Assembly (NCBI GenBank): GCA_024640925.1
Contig: JAHEEB010000026.1
Location: 2,921 to 13,175 of the forward strand
Length of the DNA stretch: 10,255 nucleotides
Source: Bacteroidota bacterium
GTDB lineage: Bacteria > Bacteroidota > Bacteroidia > Bacteroidales > UBA10428
Direction of reading: 5' to 3'
In this document: positions 1 through 8,600 of the stretch, piece by piece
Layout: every line of letters begins with the position of its first letter
Position numbering within the stretch: position 1 is the stretch's first letter
Translations under genes and position numbers: made by a program
Notes under the pieces: generated by a model
Database searches by the model: none
What the model saw: only the letters and a program-made list of their open reading frames with translations
Told to the model about the DNA's origin: nothing

Positions 1-875
1 CTGCTATTGCTGGCCAGGCTCTACGTAAAATATTTGATAGCCAGCATGGAGATGATTTGCGGATTGATCTGAAAAGACAGGAGGGTGATAATGTAGTTTC
101 TGATCAGATTGTTAATACTGTTTATGACAATGCAGGTATAGTAAGAAATTTTTTCAAGAATAAACTGAGTTATAATTCGGTGGATAATAATGGTGCAGAT
201 CTTATTTTTAATGTCCATTATGGCAAAAATTTCTGTAATGCCTTTTGGGATGGCGACGAAATAGTAATTGGTGATGGTGATGATATTGTTTTTATCAACC
301 TGGGCAATTCACTCGATGTCACCGCACACGAGTTAACACATGGTGTTGTTCAACATACATCCGGACTGGTTTATGTTAGTCAGGCAGGAGCGCTGAATGA
401 ACATATGGCAGATGTCTTTGGTGTTACAATTCGACAGTATGCCGAGGGACAAACCGGCAACCCTCAACAGGCAAACTGGTTGATTGGCGATACCATTATG
501 GGGCCATCGTTGCAAGGTCAGGCAATCCGAAATATGAAGGAGCCAGGAACAGCATACGATAATCTGATAATGGGCAAAGATCCGCAACCAGCTCATATGG
601 ATAACTACTACTTTGGCACTGACGATAATTATGGTGTACACATAAACAGCGGAATACCAAACAAGGTCTTTTATCTGGTATCGGTTGAACTAAATGATAC
701 TGTAAAGGCTGCCAAACTGTGGTTTCGGACATTACAATCTCTTAGGCCAAATGCCACCTTTAAAACATTTAAACGAAAGCTGCTGTCTGCCTCCTTTCGT
801 ATGTCATTATCAGGACAACTGCCTTTTGGTATACGCCGGATTGTGAAAGATGCATTTCGAACTGTAGGATTATGA
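1..875 (+). CDS. M4 family (thermolysin/protealysin-type) zinc metallopeptidase, 5'-truncated by the window edge
   Basis: Zinc-dependent endopeptidase that would hydrolyse peptide bonds on the N-side of hydrophobic residues, as known for the M4 family. The frame is open from base 3 with no stop, and the residues before the TTG at 57 (AIAGQALRKIFDSQ, then HGDD) read as natural protein, so the true start lies left of the window. The catalytic set is complete: HELTH (codons 327-341: two zinc His and the catalytic Glu), NEHMAD (396-413: third zinc ligand Glu and the supporting Asp) and DNYGVHINSG with the transition-state His at 639-641. NAFW, the substrate-binding Asn motif, precedes these. The protein ends soon after the M4 C-terminal helical domain (DAFRTVGL), with no PPC or sorting domain, which resembles the compact protealysin branch rather than large secreted thermolysins. 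Any propeptide or signal peptide is off-window. The stop overlaps the start of the next gene, an emfourin-like inhibitor. Confidence 0.93.
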   Translation, partial: AIAGQALRKIFDSQHGDDLRIDLKRQEGDNVVSDQIVNTVYDNAGIVRNFFKNKLSYNSVDNNGADLIFNVHYGKNFCNAFWDGDEIVIGDGDDIVFINLGNSLDVTAHELTHGVVQHTSGLVYVSQAGALNEHMADVFGVTIRQYAEGQTGNPQQANWLIGDTIMGPSLQGQAIRNMKEPGTAYDNLIMGKDPQPAHMDNYYFGTDDNYGVHINSGIPNKVFYLVSVELNDTVKAAKLWFRTLQSLRPNATFKTFKRKLLSASFRMSLSGQLPFGIRRIVKDAFRTVGL

Positions 876-1162
876 AACTAAAATTTAATTCAGAAGGCGG
901 ATTTGCCGGGCTAAAAAGGCAATTTGAAGGCGATTCGATAAATATGCCGGAGGAAATGATCGCTATAATAGATAAACTCATTTCAGATAAAAATCCGGAT
1001 AAACATATAGAGTCAGATCCTAAAGCCAGGGATATTATGAAATATACATTTGAGATTGAAAATAAGGAAGATGTTTTATCCTTTCAATTCGATGATTTAA
1101 ATATTCCCTCTTTTGTCCGTCCGCTCATTAATTATTTTTTTAAAAACGCTAAACCATGGTGA
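872..1162 (+). CDS. Emfourin-like protein inhibitor of the adjacent M4 peptidase
   Basis: Small 96-residue soluble protein with no signal peptide or membrane segment. Its start overlaps the protease stop (ATGA at 872-875), and TAGGAT just upstream can act as a weak ribosome binding site, so translational coupling is likely. The N-terminal strand followed by EGGFAGLKRQFEGDS (about residues 8-22), an acidic helical middle, a strand pattern around YTFEIEN, and a closing IPSFVRPLINYFFKNA (about residues 78-93) fit my recollection of emfourin. In emfourins GGFAG is conserved, and a 'lP..lrpLi..l' helix closes the fold. Emfourin was described as a slow-binding inhibitor encoded in a bicistronic operon with protealysin in Serratia, and the gene order here is the same. 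Inhibition of this particular protease is inferred from similarity by eye plus context. Confidence 0.82.
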   Translation: MKLKFNSEGGFAGLKRQFEGDSINMPEEMIAIIDKLISDKNPDKHIESDPKARDIMKYTFEIENKEDVLSFQFDDLNIPSFVRPLINYFFKNAKPW

Positions 1163-1183
1163 TATTGTGCTAAATAAATGAGA

Positions 1184-1198
1184 TAAAACGTTGTTTTA
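1184..1198. terminator. Weak AT-rich hairpin between convergent genes
   Basis: TAAAAC / GTTTTA arms with a GTT loop form a 6-bp stem in the 67-base space between the inhibitor stop and the convergent J-domain gene stop. T-rich stretches on both sides could let it work in either direction. The stem contains only one G-C pair and no clean T-tract follows, so the call is tentative. Confidence 0.25.
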
Positions 1199-1229
1199 CT
1201 GCAGTTTAATATTAAAGTTAAGCTTTATT

Positions 1230-2030
1230 CTAGAGTAATATTCTCAATAAATGATAAATCAATCCAAACGGAGTGTTGGAAATAAAAGGATGAAATCCCA
1301 CGGAATAGCCATTTTTAAGATCTTTCTGGCATAAGTAGTATTTTCTTGAATAGTAATATTTTGATTTCGTCTGATGTAATCTATAAAAGCCCCAGGTTAT
1401 TAATCCACCCATTAAAAGAATAATTAAAGTAACGAAGAATTTTATAATCAGTCTGATGTCTGGCAAGTATATGAAATGTGGGATACCAGCAATCAATAAA
1501 AAAATGAGTTTGATTGTTAATCCTATGTTATGGAGTTTTGCTGCTTTCTTGCTCCGGGGGATCAATATCTTTTTCATTTTAGCTTTAATGCTGCCCGATG
1601 GACCAGTGCCTTTGATATATAAAACTTTGTGGACATAAAAAATGTATGGACTGCCATCCGCTTTAAACTTAGGATTGTAATAACAATTTAAGTTTTTTAT
1701 GTATTCGGCATATTTTACTTTTGCATCATTATGTGCTTTCTCTTTTGCCTTTCTAATAATCTCATCAAAATCATTTCTTGTTTTTTGTTCATTATTTATA
1801 TCAGGTGATAATCTTAAGACATATTTGTCATACAACTGATTATATAAATATCTTTCGTTATCGTTGATTAGTATATGATAGGCTTCGTTAATTTCAATAA
1901 AAATATCATGGGCATTTTCATGCTTACTTACATCGGGGTGATATTCCAGAGCCAGTTCTTTGAATTTCTTTCTTATCTCATCGGTCGAAGCGTTTCTTGT
2001 AACCTCTAAGATTTTGTAATAATTCTTCAT
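1230..2030 (-). CDS. Membrane-anchored J-domain (DnaJ-like) protein
   Basis: Probable Hsp70 (DnaK) co-chaperone held at a membrane. Residues 3-70 form a canonical J domain: YYKILEVTRNAS, a basic helix II (EIRKKFKELALEYHPD) with the invariant HPD at 31-33, and helix III FIEINEAYHIL. The J domain starts at the very N-terminus, as in classical DnaJ. There is no Gly/Phe linker, no CxxCxGxG zinc domain and no DnaJ C-terminal substrate domain. Instead a charged, Lys-rich middle (80-170) leads to two hydrophobic segments at about 170-190 and 192-215, then a Tyr/Lys-rich tail. The J domain and both termini would sit in the cytoplasm if the two helices form a hairpin. It lies 129 bases downstream of the glycosyltransferase gene on the same strand, so it may be the last gene of that unit or have its own promoter. 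The client is unknown. Confidence 0.88.
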   Translation of the reverse strand: MKNYYKILEVTRNASTDEIRKKFKELALEYHPDVSKHENAHDIFIEINEAYHILINDNERYLYNQLYDKYVLRLSPDINNEQKTRNDFDEIIRKAKEKAHNDAKVKYAEYIKNLNCYYNPKFKADGSPYIFYVHKVLYIKGTGPSGSIKAKMKKILIPRSKKAAKLHNIGLTIKLIFLLIAGIPHFIYLPDIRLIIKFFVTLIILLMGGLITWGFYRLHQTKSKYYYSRKYYLCQKDLKNGYSVGFHPFISNTPFGLIYHLLRILL

Positions 2031-2159
2031 ATCATATCATAAAAGCCTATCGTTAAAGGTCTTGAATTGATTTAGTATCCGGAGATTTTTTTTATACCTA
2101 TTTCTCTTTATTCATGACTCTCATTTTTGTTTGTTTTGAGGGAATAGTTTTTAGTCTTA

Positions 2160-3683
2160 TCAGTAGTTTTTACATTCAGTAATTTCTTCCTGTAATCTTT
2201 TATTAATAGATAGTTTTGCCCCTTTCAGCAAATATATTCGTGTTCCATATTCTCTTGCATCAATATTTTTGATTTCTCCAACAAGTGATACTGATTTAAA
2301 CAGAGGCTTCTCTTCTTCTCTGTTTACGTCTGTGTCGGTACTTTCAGTCACTAAAATAACATTGTTTATTGTTTTATTCAACGGATACCAGTTAATATAG
2401 TCAGCGTTCATTGTATAAGCTTCAGTATATTTTTGCTTTGAATAATAGTTAATAGCTCCGGCCTGTCCATAATTATCGCACTGTATTATCGTGCTCTCTT
2501 TATCAGCAATGCTGTCAAATGCGTTATCTACAATGTTGGCTAATTCACGCCAGCCTAACATATCCGCAAAATCCTGTGGTAAAGCATGATCTTTTCCGTC
2601 TTCCCAACGGAGCAACCCATATTGCTTGAACAATTCTGATTTTTGCCTTATCTGTTGCGGTGACAACACCGGTAATACAATCTGATACATCGATAACATC
2701 ACTAATATCGGACTCACTATGGCAATGGGCTTTAAATATCTCAACCAGCCATTCTGTAATAATTTTTCAAGGTAAACCGAACCAAAAGCCAGCAGGGCAG
2801 GATAGAGGCCAATGGCATAATATCCCTTAGCTTTTAAACAAAAATAGATTGTAACAGTAAAAAGAAATGACCAAAAGAAAACGACATATTTCTTAAAAGG
2901 TTTATAAGCGAAAAATGAAATGAATGCCAGGAGAATGATCAGGATAGAGCCAGTAAAAAACAAGATTTGTGATTTCAGAAAATCAAAACGATCAATATTT
3001 ACTAATTGAGTTTTGACCAGAGTTTCCATATGATGAACCACTGGGAAATTGTTTCTATACTGCCAAACCAGGTTTGGGGTAATTAAAATAACCGAAACCA
3101 GTATGGAAAGGTAAAATTGTTTGTTGAGAAATATTTTTCTGTGGCTTGTTAATAGAACAGCAGGTAATAAACCGAGGATTAAAAAAGAAATATTGTATTT
3201 GTTTAAAAAGCCGATAGCAAAGGTAAGTGAAGTAAACCATATCCATTTGTTGTTTTCTGAGTTGATGTATTTGATGATTGTATAAAATAGTACTGTCCAA
3301 AGAAGAAACTCCAACGAATTAGGTTGATATAGTGTGTTTATCCGTAATAAAATAGAAAATGTAACGCAGACCGCTCCTAATATCAGGGCGAACAGCCCCC
3401 CATTCAGTTCTTCAATTATTTTCCAAACGACAAAAATAGTTAAAGCACCAAACAGGGCCGGGAAAAACTTCACCCAAAACATGGAATTGCCCAGATGAAG
3501 TATAAGGTATGATATCCATGCTGTTGCCGGAGGAACAGACATGTATCCCCAGGCCAGATGTTTTGCAAGATCGAGATGCAGGTATTCATCACGGTGGAGC
3601 TCATATTCCGGAGCAATTGCAAAATACTGAAGTATGAATTTTAATAAAATGAAAAAACAGAGTATTATGGTTTTTCTTGTCAT
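2160..3683 (-). CDS. GT39/ArnT-like (GT-C fold) integral membrane glycosyltransferase
   Basis: 507-residue polytopic membrane protein of the dolichyl/undecaprenyl-phosphate-mannose protein mannosyltransferase type (PMT_2/GT39 superfamily, as in ArnT-like enzymes). Such enzymes transfer a sugar from a polyprenyl-phosphate donor on the outer face of the cytoplasmic membrane. The first helix (about residues 4-24) is followed by the luminal loop YELHRDEYLHLDLAKHLAWG with the acidic RDE motif expected for the GT-C catalytic loop, then SVPPATAWI. About ten hydrophobic helices follow up to residue 340, including LNKYNISFLILGLLPAV and LVWQYRNNFPVVHHM, both typical of the family. The last 150 residues are a soluble, probably periplasmic, domain. 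The acceptor (lipid A, glycan or protein) cannot be told from sequence. It sits 37 bases downstream of the CPBP protease gene on the same strand, a likely co-transcribed pair. Confidence 0.85.
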   Translation of the reverse strand: MTRKTIILCFFILLKFILQYFAIAPEYELHRDEYLHLDLAKHLAWGYMSVPPATAWISYLILHLGNSMFWVKFFPALFGALTIFVVWKIIEELNGGLFALILGAVCVTFSILLRINTLYQPNSLEFLLWTVLFYTIIKYINSENNKWIWFTSLTFAIGFLNKYNISFLILGLLPAVLLTSHRKIFLNKQFYLSILVSVILITPNLVWQYRNNFPVVHHMETLVKTQLVNIDRFDFLKSQILFFTGSILIILLAFISFFAYKPFKKYVVFFWSFLFTVTIYFCLKAKGYYAIGLYPALLAFGSVYLEKLLQNGWLRYLKPIAIVSPILVMLSMYQIVLPVLSPQQIRQKSELFKQYGLLRWEDGKDHALPQDFADMLGWRELANIVDNAFDSIADKESTIIQCDNYGQAGAINYYSKQKYTEAYTMNADYINWYPLNKTINNVILVTESTDTDVNREEEKPLFKSVSLVGEIKNIDAREYGTRIYLLKGAKLSINKRLQEEITECKNY

Positions 3684-3720
3684 GGTAAAAAGTATTTATT
3701 CCCAATGTTTAGTGTAATGG

Positions 3721-4623
3721 CTAGATACCGATTTTATTTGTCATTATTTTTTCTCGTGAAATCCAATTATCGTAAATAAAAACTCCAAAAATACTTAAAG
3801 CTAAGGCTATAAAACCAGCCAGTCCGGTTATTCCCACTGATAAATCATTTCCGCCTTTTACCAGCAACAGTGCAATACCAGCTGTTCCATTCAATGTCCC
3901 GTGCATAATGGAAGCAGCAATTACTGATTTGGATTTTATTCGTATGTAATTAAAAAGGGGCGTTAAAAGAATACACCAGATTATCATCATGATAACTCCA
4001 AATTGAGGATGCTGCGGGTAATTATGTCCAAGCAGAATAATTGGTGCGTGCCATATTCCCCAAATAAAGCCGATAAGAACGGAACCCTTAAAAAATGACA
4101 TATTACGAAACTTGTGGAGTAAAAATCCCCGCCACCCCAGTTCTTCACCAAATCCGGCAATAGCATTCACTGTTATACCTGCAAATAACCCTTCAAATAA
4201 TGTAATAAAAACAGGATGAATTGGCAATGTTTCCATAGAGTTTTTCATTTGCTCCATTTGTTCGGGAGTCATTGTACTTTCGAATTGTTTCATTATTCCC
4301 GACATGTCAGGGGAATAGCTTACTTCAGGAAATAGCAGGCTAATTGCAAATGTTCCGAACCCTATAACGGGTGTAATCAACCAGGCAACAATAAACCACT
4401 TGTTTATTTTGAAAGATATACCAAGTGGTTTAATTTTCTCTTTATGTATAAATTTTTCTACAATTAGAACAGAAAGGGTAGGAGTGAACATATAAGCAAT
4501 GGCAATTATCAGACCTGAGGTTGTTTTTAGCTCACCACCAAGCAGGGTAAATATTCCAACCATCGAATAGCTAATGGCAAAAACCAGAATAAGAAACGAA
4601 GTGGTTTTATTTATCTTTTTCAT
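3721..4623 (-). CDS. CPBP family intramembrane glutamic endopeptidase (Abi/CAAX prenyl-protease type)
   Basis: 300-residue membrane protein with about eight hydrophobic segments and all three signature motifs of the CPBP (Abi, Rce1-like) family. These are EELGWR (E160, E161 and R165; motif EExxxR), WGIWHAP with H192, and HGTLN with H241 and N245. The two Glu and two His are the expected catalytic residues of an intramembrane glutamate protease. Before motif 1 is a Met/Glu-rich extramembrane loop at about 105-135 (MKQF, EQMEQMKN) that may mediate substrate recognition. In bacteria the family is linked to bacteriocin self-immunity, peptide maturation and membrane protein turnover, but no bacteriocin gene is visible nearby, so the role stays open. 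The ATG at 4623 gives a Lys-rich start before the first helix. It is upstream of and probably co-transcribed with the glycosyltransferase. Confidence 0.92.
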   Translation of the reverse strand: MKKINKTTSFLILVFAISYSMVGIFTLLGGELKTTSGLIIAIAYMFTPTLSVLIVEKFIHKEKIKPLGISFKINKWFIVAWLITPVIGFGTFAISLLFPEVSYSPDMSGIMKQFESTMTPEQMEQMKNSMETLPIHPVFITLFEGLFAGITVNAIAGFGEELGWRGFLLHKFRNMSFFKGSVLIGFIWGIWHAPIILLGHNYPQHPQFGVIMMIIWCILLTPLFNYIRIKSKSVIAASIMHGTLNGTAGIALLLVKGGNDLSVGITGLAGFIALALSIFGVFIYDNWISREKIMTNKIGI

Positions 4624-4939
4624 CTTGTATTTATATTTGATATTATTTTCAACTTAAAAATATGAATGCAACCACCACAAGGTTTTGAAAACTTAAAACA
4701 ATGCTCTACAATATTGTATCCTTTACGAGGATAATTTGAAAACTTCGAAGAAATGAATAATGACCTTCTAAGGAACAACCTCGCAGATAAAGCCATTGTG
4801 AGATGTGGATCAAACTTAATATTTTTATCGAACAACAATGATTATCCGATTAAAATAGAATTCTTTTCAAAAGAATCATTTGGTTTGATTCCAACGTTGC
4901 AACCATTTTTTATTCAGTTTTGGTAATTGATTGAGAAGA
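4624..4939. other. Intergenic region upstream of the CPBP protease gene
   Basis: This 316-base AT-rich spacer should hold the promoter of the CPBP unit and the 3' end of the upstream transcript. I see no convincing gene: a 72-codon open frame on the - strand (4620-4838) has no family resemblance. Visible structure is limited to a near-perfect palindrome at 4860-4876 and two copies of the decamer TTGAAAACTT at 4685-4694 and 4736-4745 (51 bases apart). No confident Bacteroidota promoter (TTTG / TAnnTTTG) could be placed on the - strand. Confidence 0.5.
4860..4876 (-). terminator. Palindrome ATTCTTTT-c-AAAAGAAT, weak terminator or binding site
   Basis: Two 8-base arms separated by a single base form a perfect inverted repeat about 63 bases beyond the stop of the 160-residue gene. 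Read on the - strand it can fold as a 7-bp stem with a TGA loop followed by TCTATTTTAAT, which would be a weak intrinsic terminator. The short centre and low GC also fit a dimeric protein-binding site ahead of the CPBP gene. Confidence 0.35.
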
Positions 4940-5422
4940 TTATTTGAATACGTACCTGTAGGCAGTTTCTCCTAAATCAATATCCCAATACTTTTTACCC
5001 AGTACCTTTTCAATTTGGTTCCAGATTATTTCTGATGTATCTCCGGCACCTGATTCAATTTCAAGTTTTTCACCTTCGTCCGACATTATTTTTCCTTCAA
5101 CCTCCATAATACTTCTTTTCAACTTACCACTCTCGCAATAGTTTATACAAAAGGCCATTGAAGTTTCGGATAAAGCATATGTTAAAACCTTATCATTTGG
5201 AAGGCTCCAGGGTTCGGCGCACATTTCCATTGAGATAAAGATTAATGTTCCTTTATCGGAGAAATAGATATCGCATATACCTTCCTCTTTCCAATTAGAA
5301 GAAGCTGTTTCGAAATTTATTTCTTCCTGAAACTCAAGGTTCCAGTTAAAAGCTTTTTGAAGTTCATCCAGTTTTTCTTTGTAGTTCTTGTTTATAGCCA
5401 GTCCTGAAATGTTAAATCCCAT
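4940..5422 (-). CDS. Hypothetical protein, 160 residues, cytoplasmic
   Basis: I do not recognise a named family. The protein is soluble and acidic, with no signal peptide or membrane helix. It begins MGFNISGLAINKNY, followed by a helix (KEKLDELQKAF). It has alternating strands such as CDIYFSDKGTLIFISMEM, then TYALSETSMAFCINYCESG and RSIMEVEGK. It ends with a helix-strand pair (SEIIWNQIEKVLGKKYW, then TAYRYVFK). Cys at 50, 68, 92 and 96 are scattered rather than in a metal-binding spacing. The compact alpha/beta form recalls small immunity-type proteins of Bacteroidota, but that is only a resemblance of style. The ATG at 5422 is the most upstream plausible start. It stands alone: the cellulase terminator lies upstream and 316 bases separate it from the next gene. 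Confidence 0.75.
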   Translation of the reverse strand: MGFNISGLAINKNYKEKLDELQKAFNWNLEFQEEINFETASSNWKEEGICDIYFSDKGTLIFISMEMCAEPWSLPNDKVLTYALSETSMAFCINYCESGKLKRSIMEVEGKIMSDEGEKLEIESGAGDTSEIIWNQIEKVLGKKYWDIDLGETAYRYVFK

Positions 5423-5619
5423 AGTCGATATATTTTATGATTCTATTCTGAATGATTTTATCTGTGTCTTTTCTTTACTTGCTCCACAACAAAGAGGATA
5501 GCCAGATCAGAAAAGATGATACATTTTAAACATAAAGAAATTAATTTATTCCGTATTAAGCAATAGAATTTTCATTTATATATTGCGCAATTTAGGTTTG
5601 CAAATACTCCTGGCTCGTC

Positions 5620-5651
5620 AAAAACAAAAGAGGCGCGATTTATCGCGCCTC
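5620..5651 (-). terminator. Rho-independent terminator of the cellulase gene
   Basis: GAGGCGCGA (5630-5638) and TCGCGCCTC (5643-5651) form a perfect 9-bp GC-rich stem around a TTTA loop, extendable to 10 bp. On the - strand it is followed directly by TTTTGTTTTT (5629-5620). It begins 32 bases after the cellulase stop, so it should end that transcript and separate it from the 160-residue gene. Confidence 0.88.
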
Positions 5652-5683
5652 AATAAGTTTATATCATATAAGATATGTCGCTG

Positions 5684-8600
5684 CTACCGGGTTTTGTTTA
5701 TTGTAAAGTTTTGTGCTCCGTTGTTATCATACACTTGTATGAAGTAAATGCCAGCATCAAGATTTTGCCCTAATTCCATTTCTGCTGCTATGTCTGAGCG
5801 ATCTATCGCGGTTAACTGTCTACCCAATTGGTCGAGTATTACAATACTTTTTACCAGTTCAGGATTATCAATTACCAGGTTAACTGTTTCAGTAAACGGA
5901 TTCGGATAGACTTTAATTCCAGAGTTATTCTGGCTCATTTCAGAACCAGAAGCACTCTTTAGCGAAGGAGCTTCGAAATGAGACCAGTCGTAAGAACCCT
6001 TGTAATAGATATACCATGCACCATCAATAGCTGCAGGCATGGTGCTCGACCATATATTTGTATAATCGACATCGTTGATGGTTACCTTTTCGGTACACCA
6101 CGAATTAACATAGGCCATAGCCTGGGTGACTTTCCAGCAATATTCACCAGCACCACTATAACTGAAAGGTACGGTCTTGCCTGTCGGACTGTCGCATATG
6201 TCGCCTGTTATTAATGTGAACGATGCTGTAACAACTTTACTGCTGTTCATTGTTAAGGTAACAGGATTTGTAGTGCCACTTAAACTACCGCCCCAACCGC
6301 TAAATGTATAGCCCGACCCGGCAGTTGCCGTTAGAGTAACTACTGTACCGGAGGGATAAGTTCCTCCCGATGGACTCGCAGAAACAGTGCCTGAACCGCT
6401 TACTGTTATGGTGAGTGTGTATGAAGTGCCAGTTTGTGTGAAGTTAGCCGTAATCGATTTATTACTGTTCATGGTTATGGTAGTAGGGTTTGTTGATCCG
6501 CTCAAATCACCACTCCAGCTGCTAAAAGTATAACCCGATCCGGCAGTTGCTGTTACAGTCACTACTGTGCCTGCGGCATAAGTACCTCCCGAAGGACTGA
6601 GGGTTACACTGCCTGTGCCGCTTGTAGCCGTTGTGAGCGTGTAATTTGTTGTTGATTGTGTAAAGTTAGCCGTAATCGATTTATTACCGTCCATGGTAAT
6701 GGTTGTAGGATTGGTTGATCCGCTCAAATCACCACTCCAGCTGCTAAAAGTATAACCCGATCCGGGAGTTGCTGTTACAGTAACTACTGTGCCTGCAGCA
6801 TAAGTACCTCCCGAAGGACTAAGGGTTATGGTACCCGTGCCGGTGGTAGCTGTTGTGAGTGTGTAATTAGTAGTGCTTGTTACATATGGCGACAGGAAGG
6901 CTCCATCGATAACTGCCTGTGTAATTCCTGGTCCCTGCCATGCAACAGCTACATTATCACCACCAGAGGCTTCTTTATGTAGTACTTCAATATAATATTT
7001 CTTTCCTCCGGTAAGAGTGACTGTGGCAGTCTGTGAAGTATATTTTGTCCATTCACGTGAATTGGTATATCCTTCAACATAAGCAATACGGGTGGCATTG
7101 GCAGCAGTCTCGTCTGAACTTAAGTACAGATTTGTATAATCATCGCCTGCAACCCAGAAGGTATAAGAACCAGTTGAAGGAACATGTAAATAACCCCTGA
7201 TACGTGTGCCATAGTTATCGGCCCAGTTTACAGGACCTTCAAGAGAAGTAAGTTGGGTACTGCCGGTTGGAGTATTTGGATAATTTGAATTAGAAGTAAG
7301 GCTGCTAATTATTGTGCCGGAAATATTGGTCCAGTATTCACGGAGAATTGTACCAGAACCACCGGTGCCCTGTGCAACAAAGATAGCTGTGATAGATTTA
7401 TTTCCACTCATTGTTATAGTGGTTGGATTAGTCGATCCACTCAGATCACCGCTCCAGCCTAAGAAACTATAGCCTGAACCTGCGGTGGCAGTCACTGTTA
7501 CAGATGTTCCTCCACTGTATGTTCCACCTGAAGGGCTAAGACTAATTGTACCCGAACCGCTTACACTTGTCGAAAGAGTATAAGTAGCATTTGGATTTCC
7601 AATCCCAGCTCCTTCCATCAGTGCGTCCAGGGCATCCTGATCTACAACAGCGCCGGTGGTACGATTAAATAATGCAAATCCCATATCGCCATTATATCCA
7701 TTATCCCAGTAAATTGGAATCATACCACTACGGACGGCAGCATCTGTGATGTATTCAAGATAGTATAATCTGGAAGCAATATGCTGAGTGTAATCTGTAC
7801 CGGTAAGAGAAGTCCGTTTTACTACTCCATATTCGCCCAGAATCACAGGATATCCCTGATCAACAAATTTGGTTTTTACCTGGGCAAATATATCTTCAAC
7901 ATAACTTTCCTGTCCCCAGGAACAAACATCTCCGCTTGCATAGGGTGAGCCCCATAATATGCAGGCAGAACTATTTGTTGTATTTAAAGTAAAATCGTAT
8001 GGATCGTAATAATGAGCTTCAACAAACAAATGGTCTTCTACTGCATCGGTGGGAGCGGTAAAATAATTAACACCATGCCACATGTTGGTATTGTAAAATT
8101 GTACTATCAGGTTTCTGTTTGTATTGTTGCCTCCTGTAGCGCGCACTGCATCAACGAAAGTCTGGTTGTATGACTGTTGTACGGCAATGTGTTCTGTGGT
8201 TGGTGTTCCATAATCGGCATGAACCTCGTTGGTTCCGGCGAAAAGAAGATGTTCGTCGTAACTTTTAAAATAGTTGGCAATTTGAGTCCAAAAAGCCTTT
8301 TGTTTTGCATTATTAGCGGTCTGATAATCATACGTAGGATGTTCTTCCAGCCAGCCGCCATCCCAATGGATATTAATAATTACGTACATGTCATTATTCA
8401 TACAATAATCTACCACTTCTTTTATTCGAGCCAATCGCGAAGTTTGAATTACGTATGTAGTTGCATCAGCCCAATTCGACCAGGCGCACGGAATACGCAC
8501 TGTATTAAAACCAGCTGCCTTTACAGCATCAATCAGGGTTTGACTTACAAGGGGGTTGCCCCATGCCGTTTCACCATCGGGAACTTCCATAGAGTTTCCA

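Noticed and set aside
57..59. TTG as start codon of the M4 peptidase
   Set aside because: The frame is open and protein-like back to base 3, so the gene begins outside the window.
333..732. Open frames on the - strand across the M4 peptidase
   Set aside because: They are antisense to the HELTH and NEHMAD catalytic region; His/Cys-rich translations are a by-product of the conserved sense strand.
4632..4639. TATATTTG, a match to the Bacteroidota -7 element on the + strand
   Set aside because: No matching TTTG -33 element at the right distance and no + strand gene follows; likely chance in AT-rich DNA.
4685..4745. Direct repeat TTGAAAACTT, 51 bases apart
   Set aside because: Short AT-rich decamers recur by chance in such spacers, and no further copies form a series.
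4620..4838. 72-codon open frame on the - strand upstream of the CPBP gene, with a CxxC-like GGC segment
   Set aside because: No family resemblance, it overlaps the CPBP start, and its composition is that expected of AT-rich non-coding DNA.
5582..5591. Palindrome ATTGCGCAAT between the cellulase terminator and the 160-residue gene
   Set aside because: Perfect but only 10 bases, single copy and far from the start codon; too little to call an operator.
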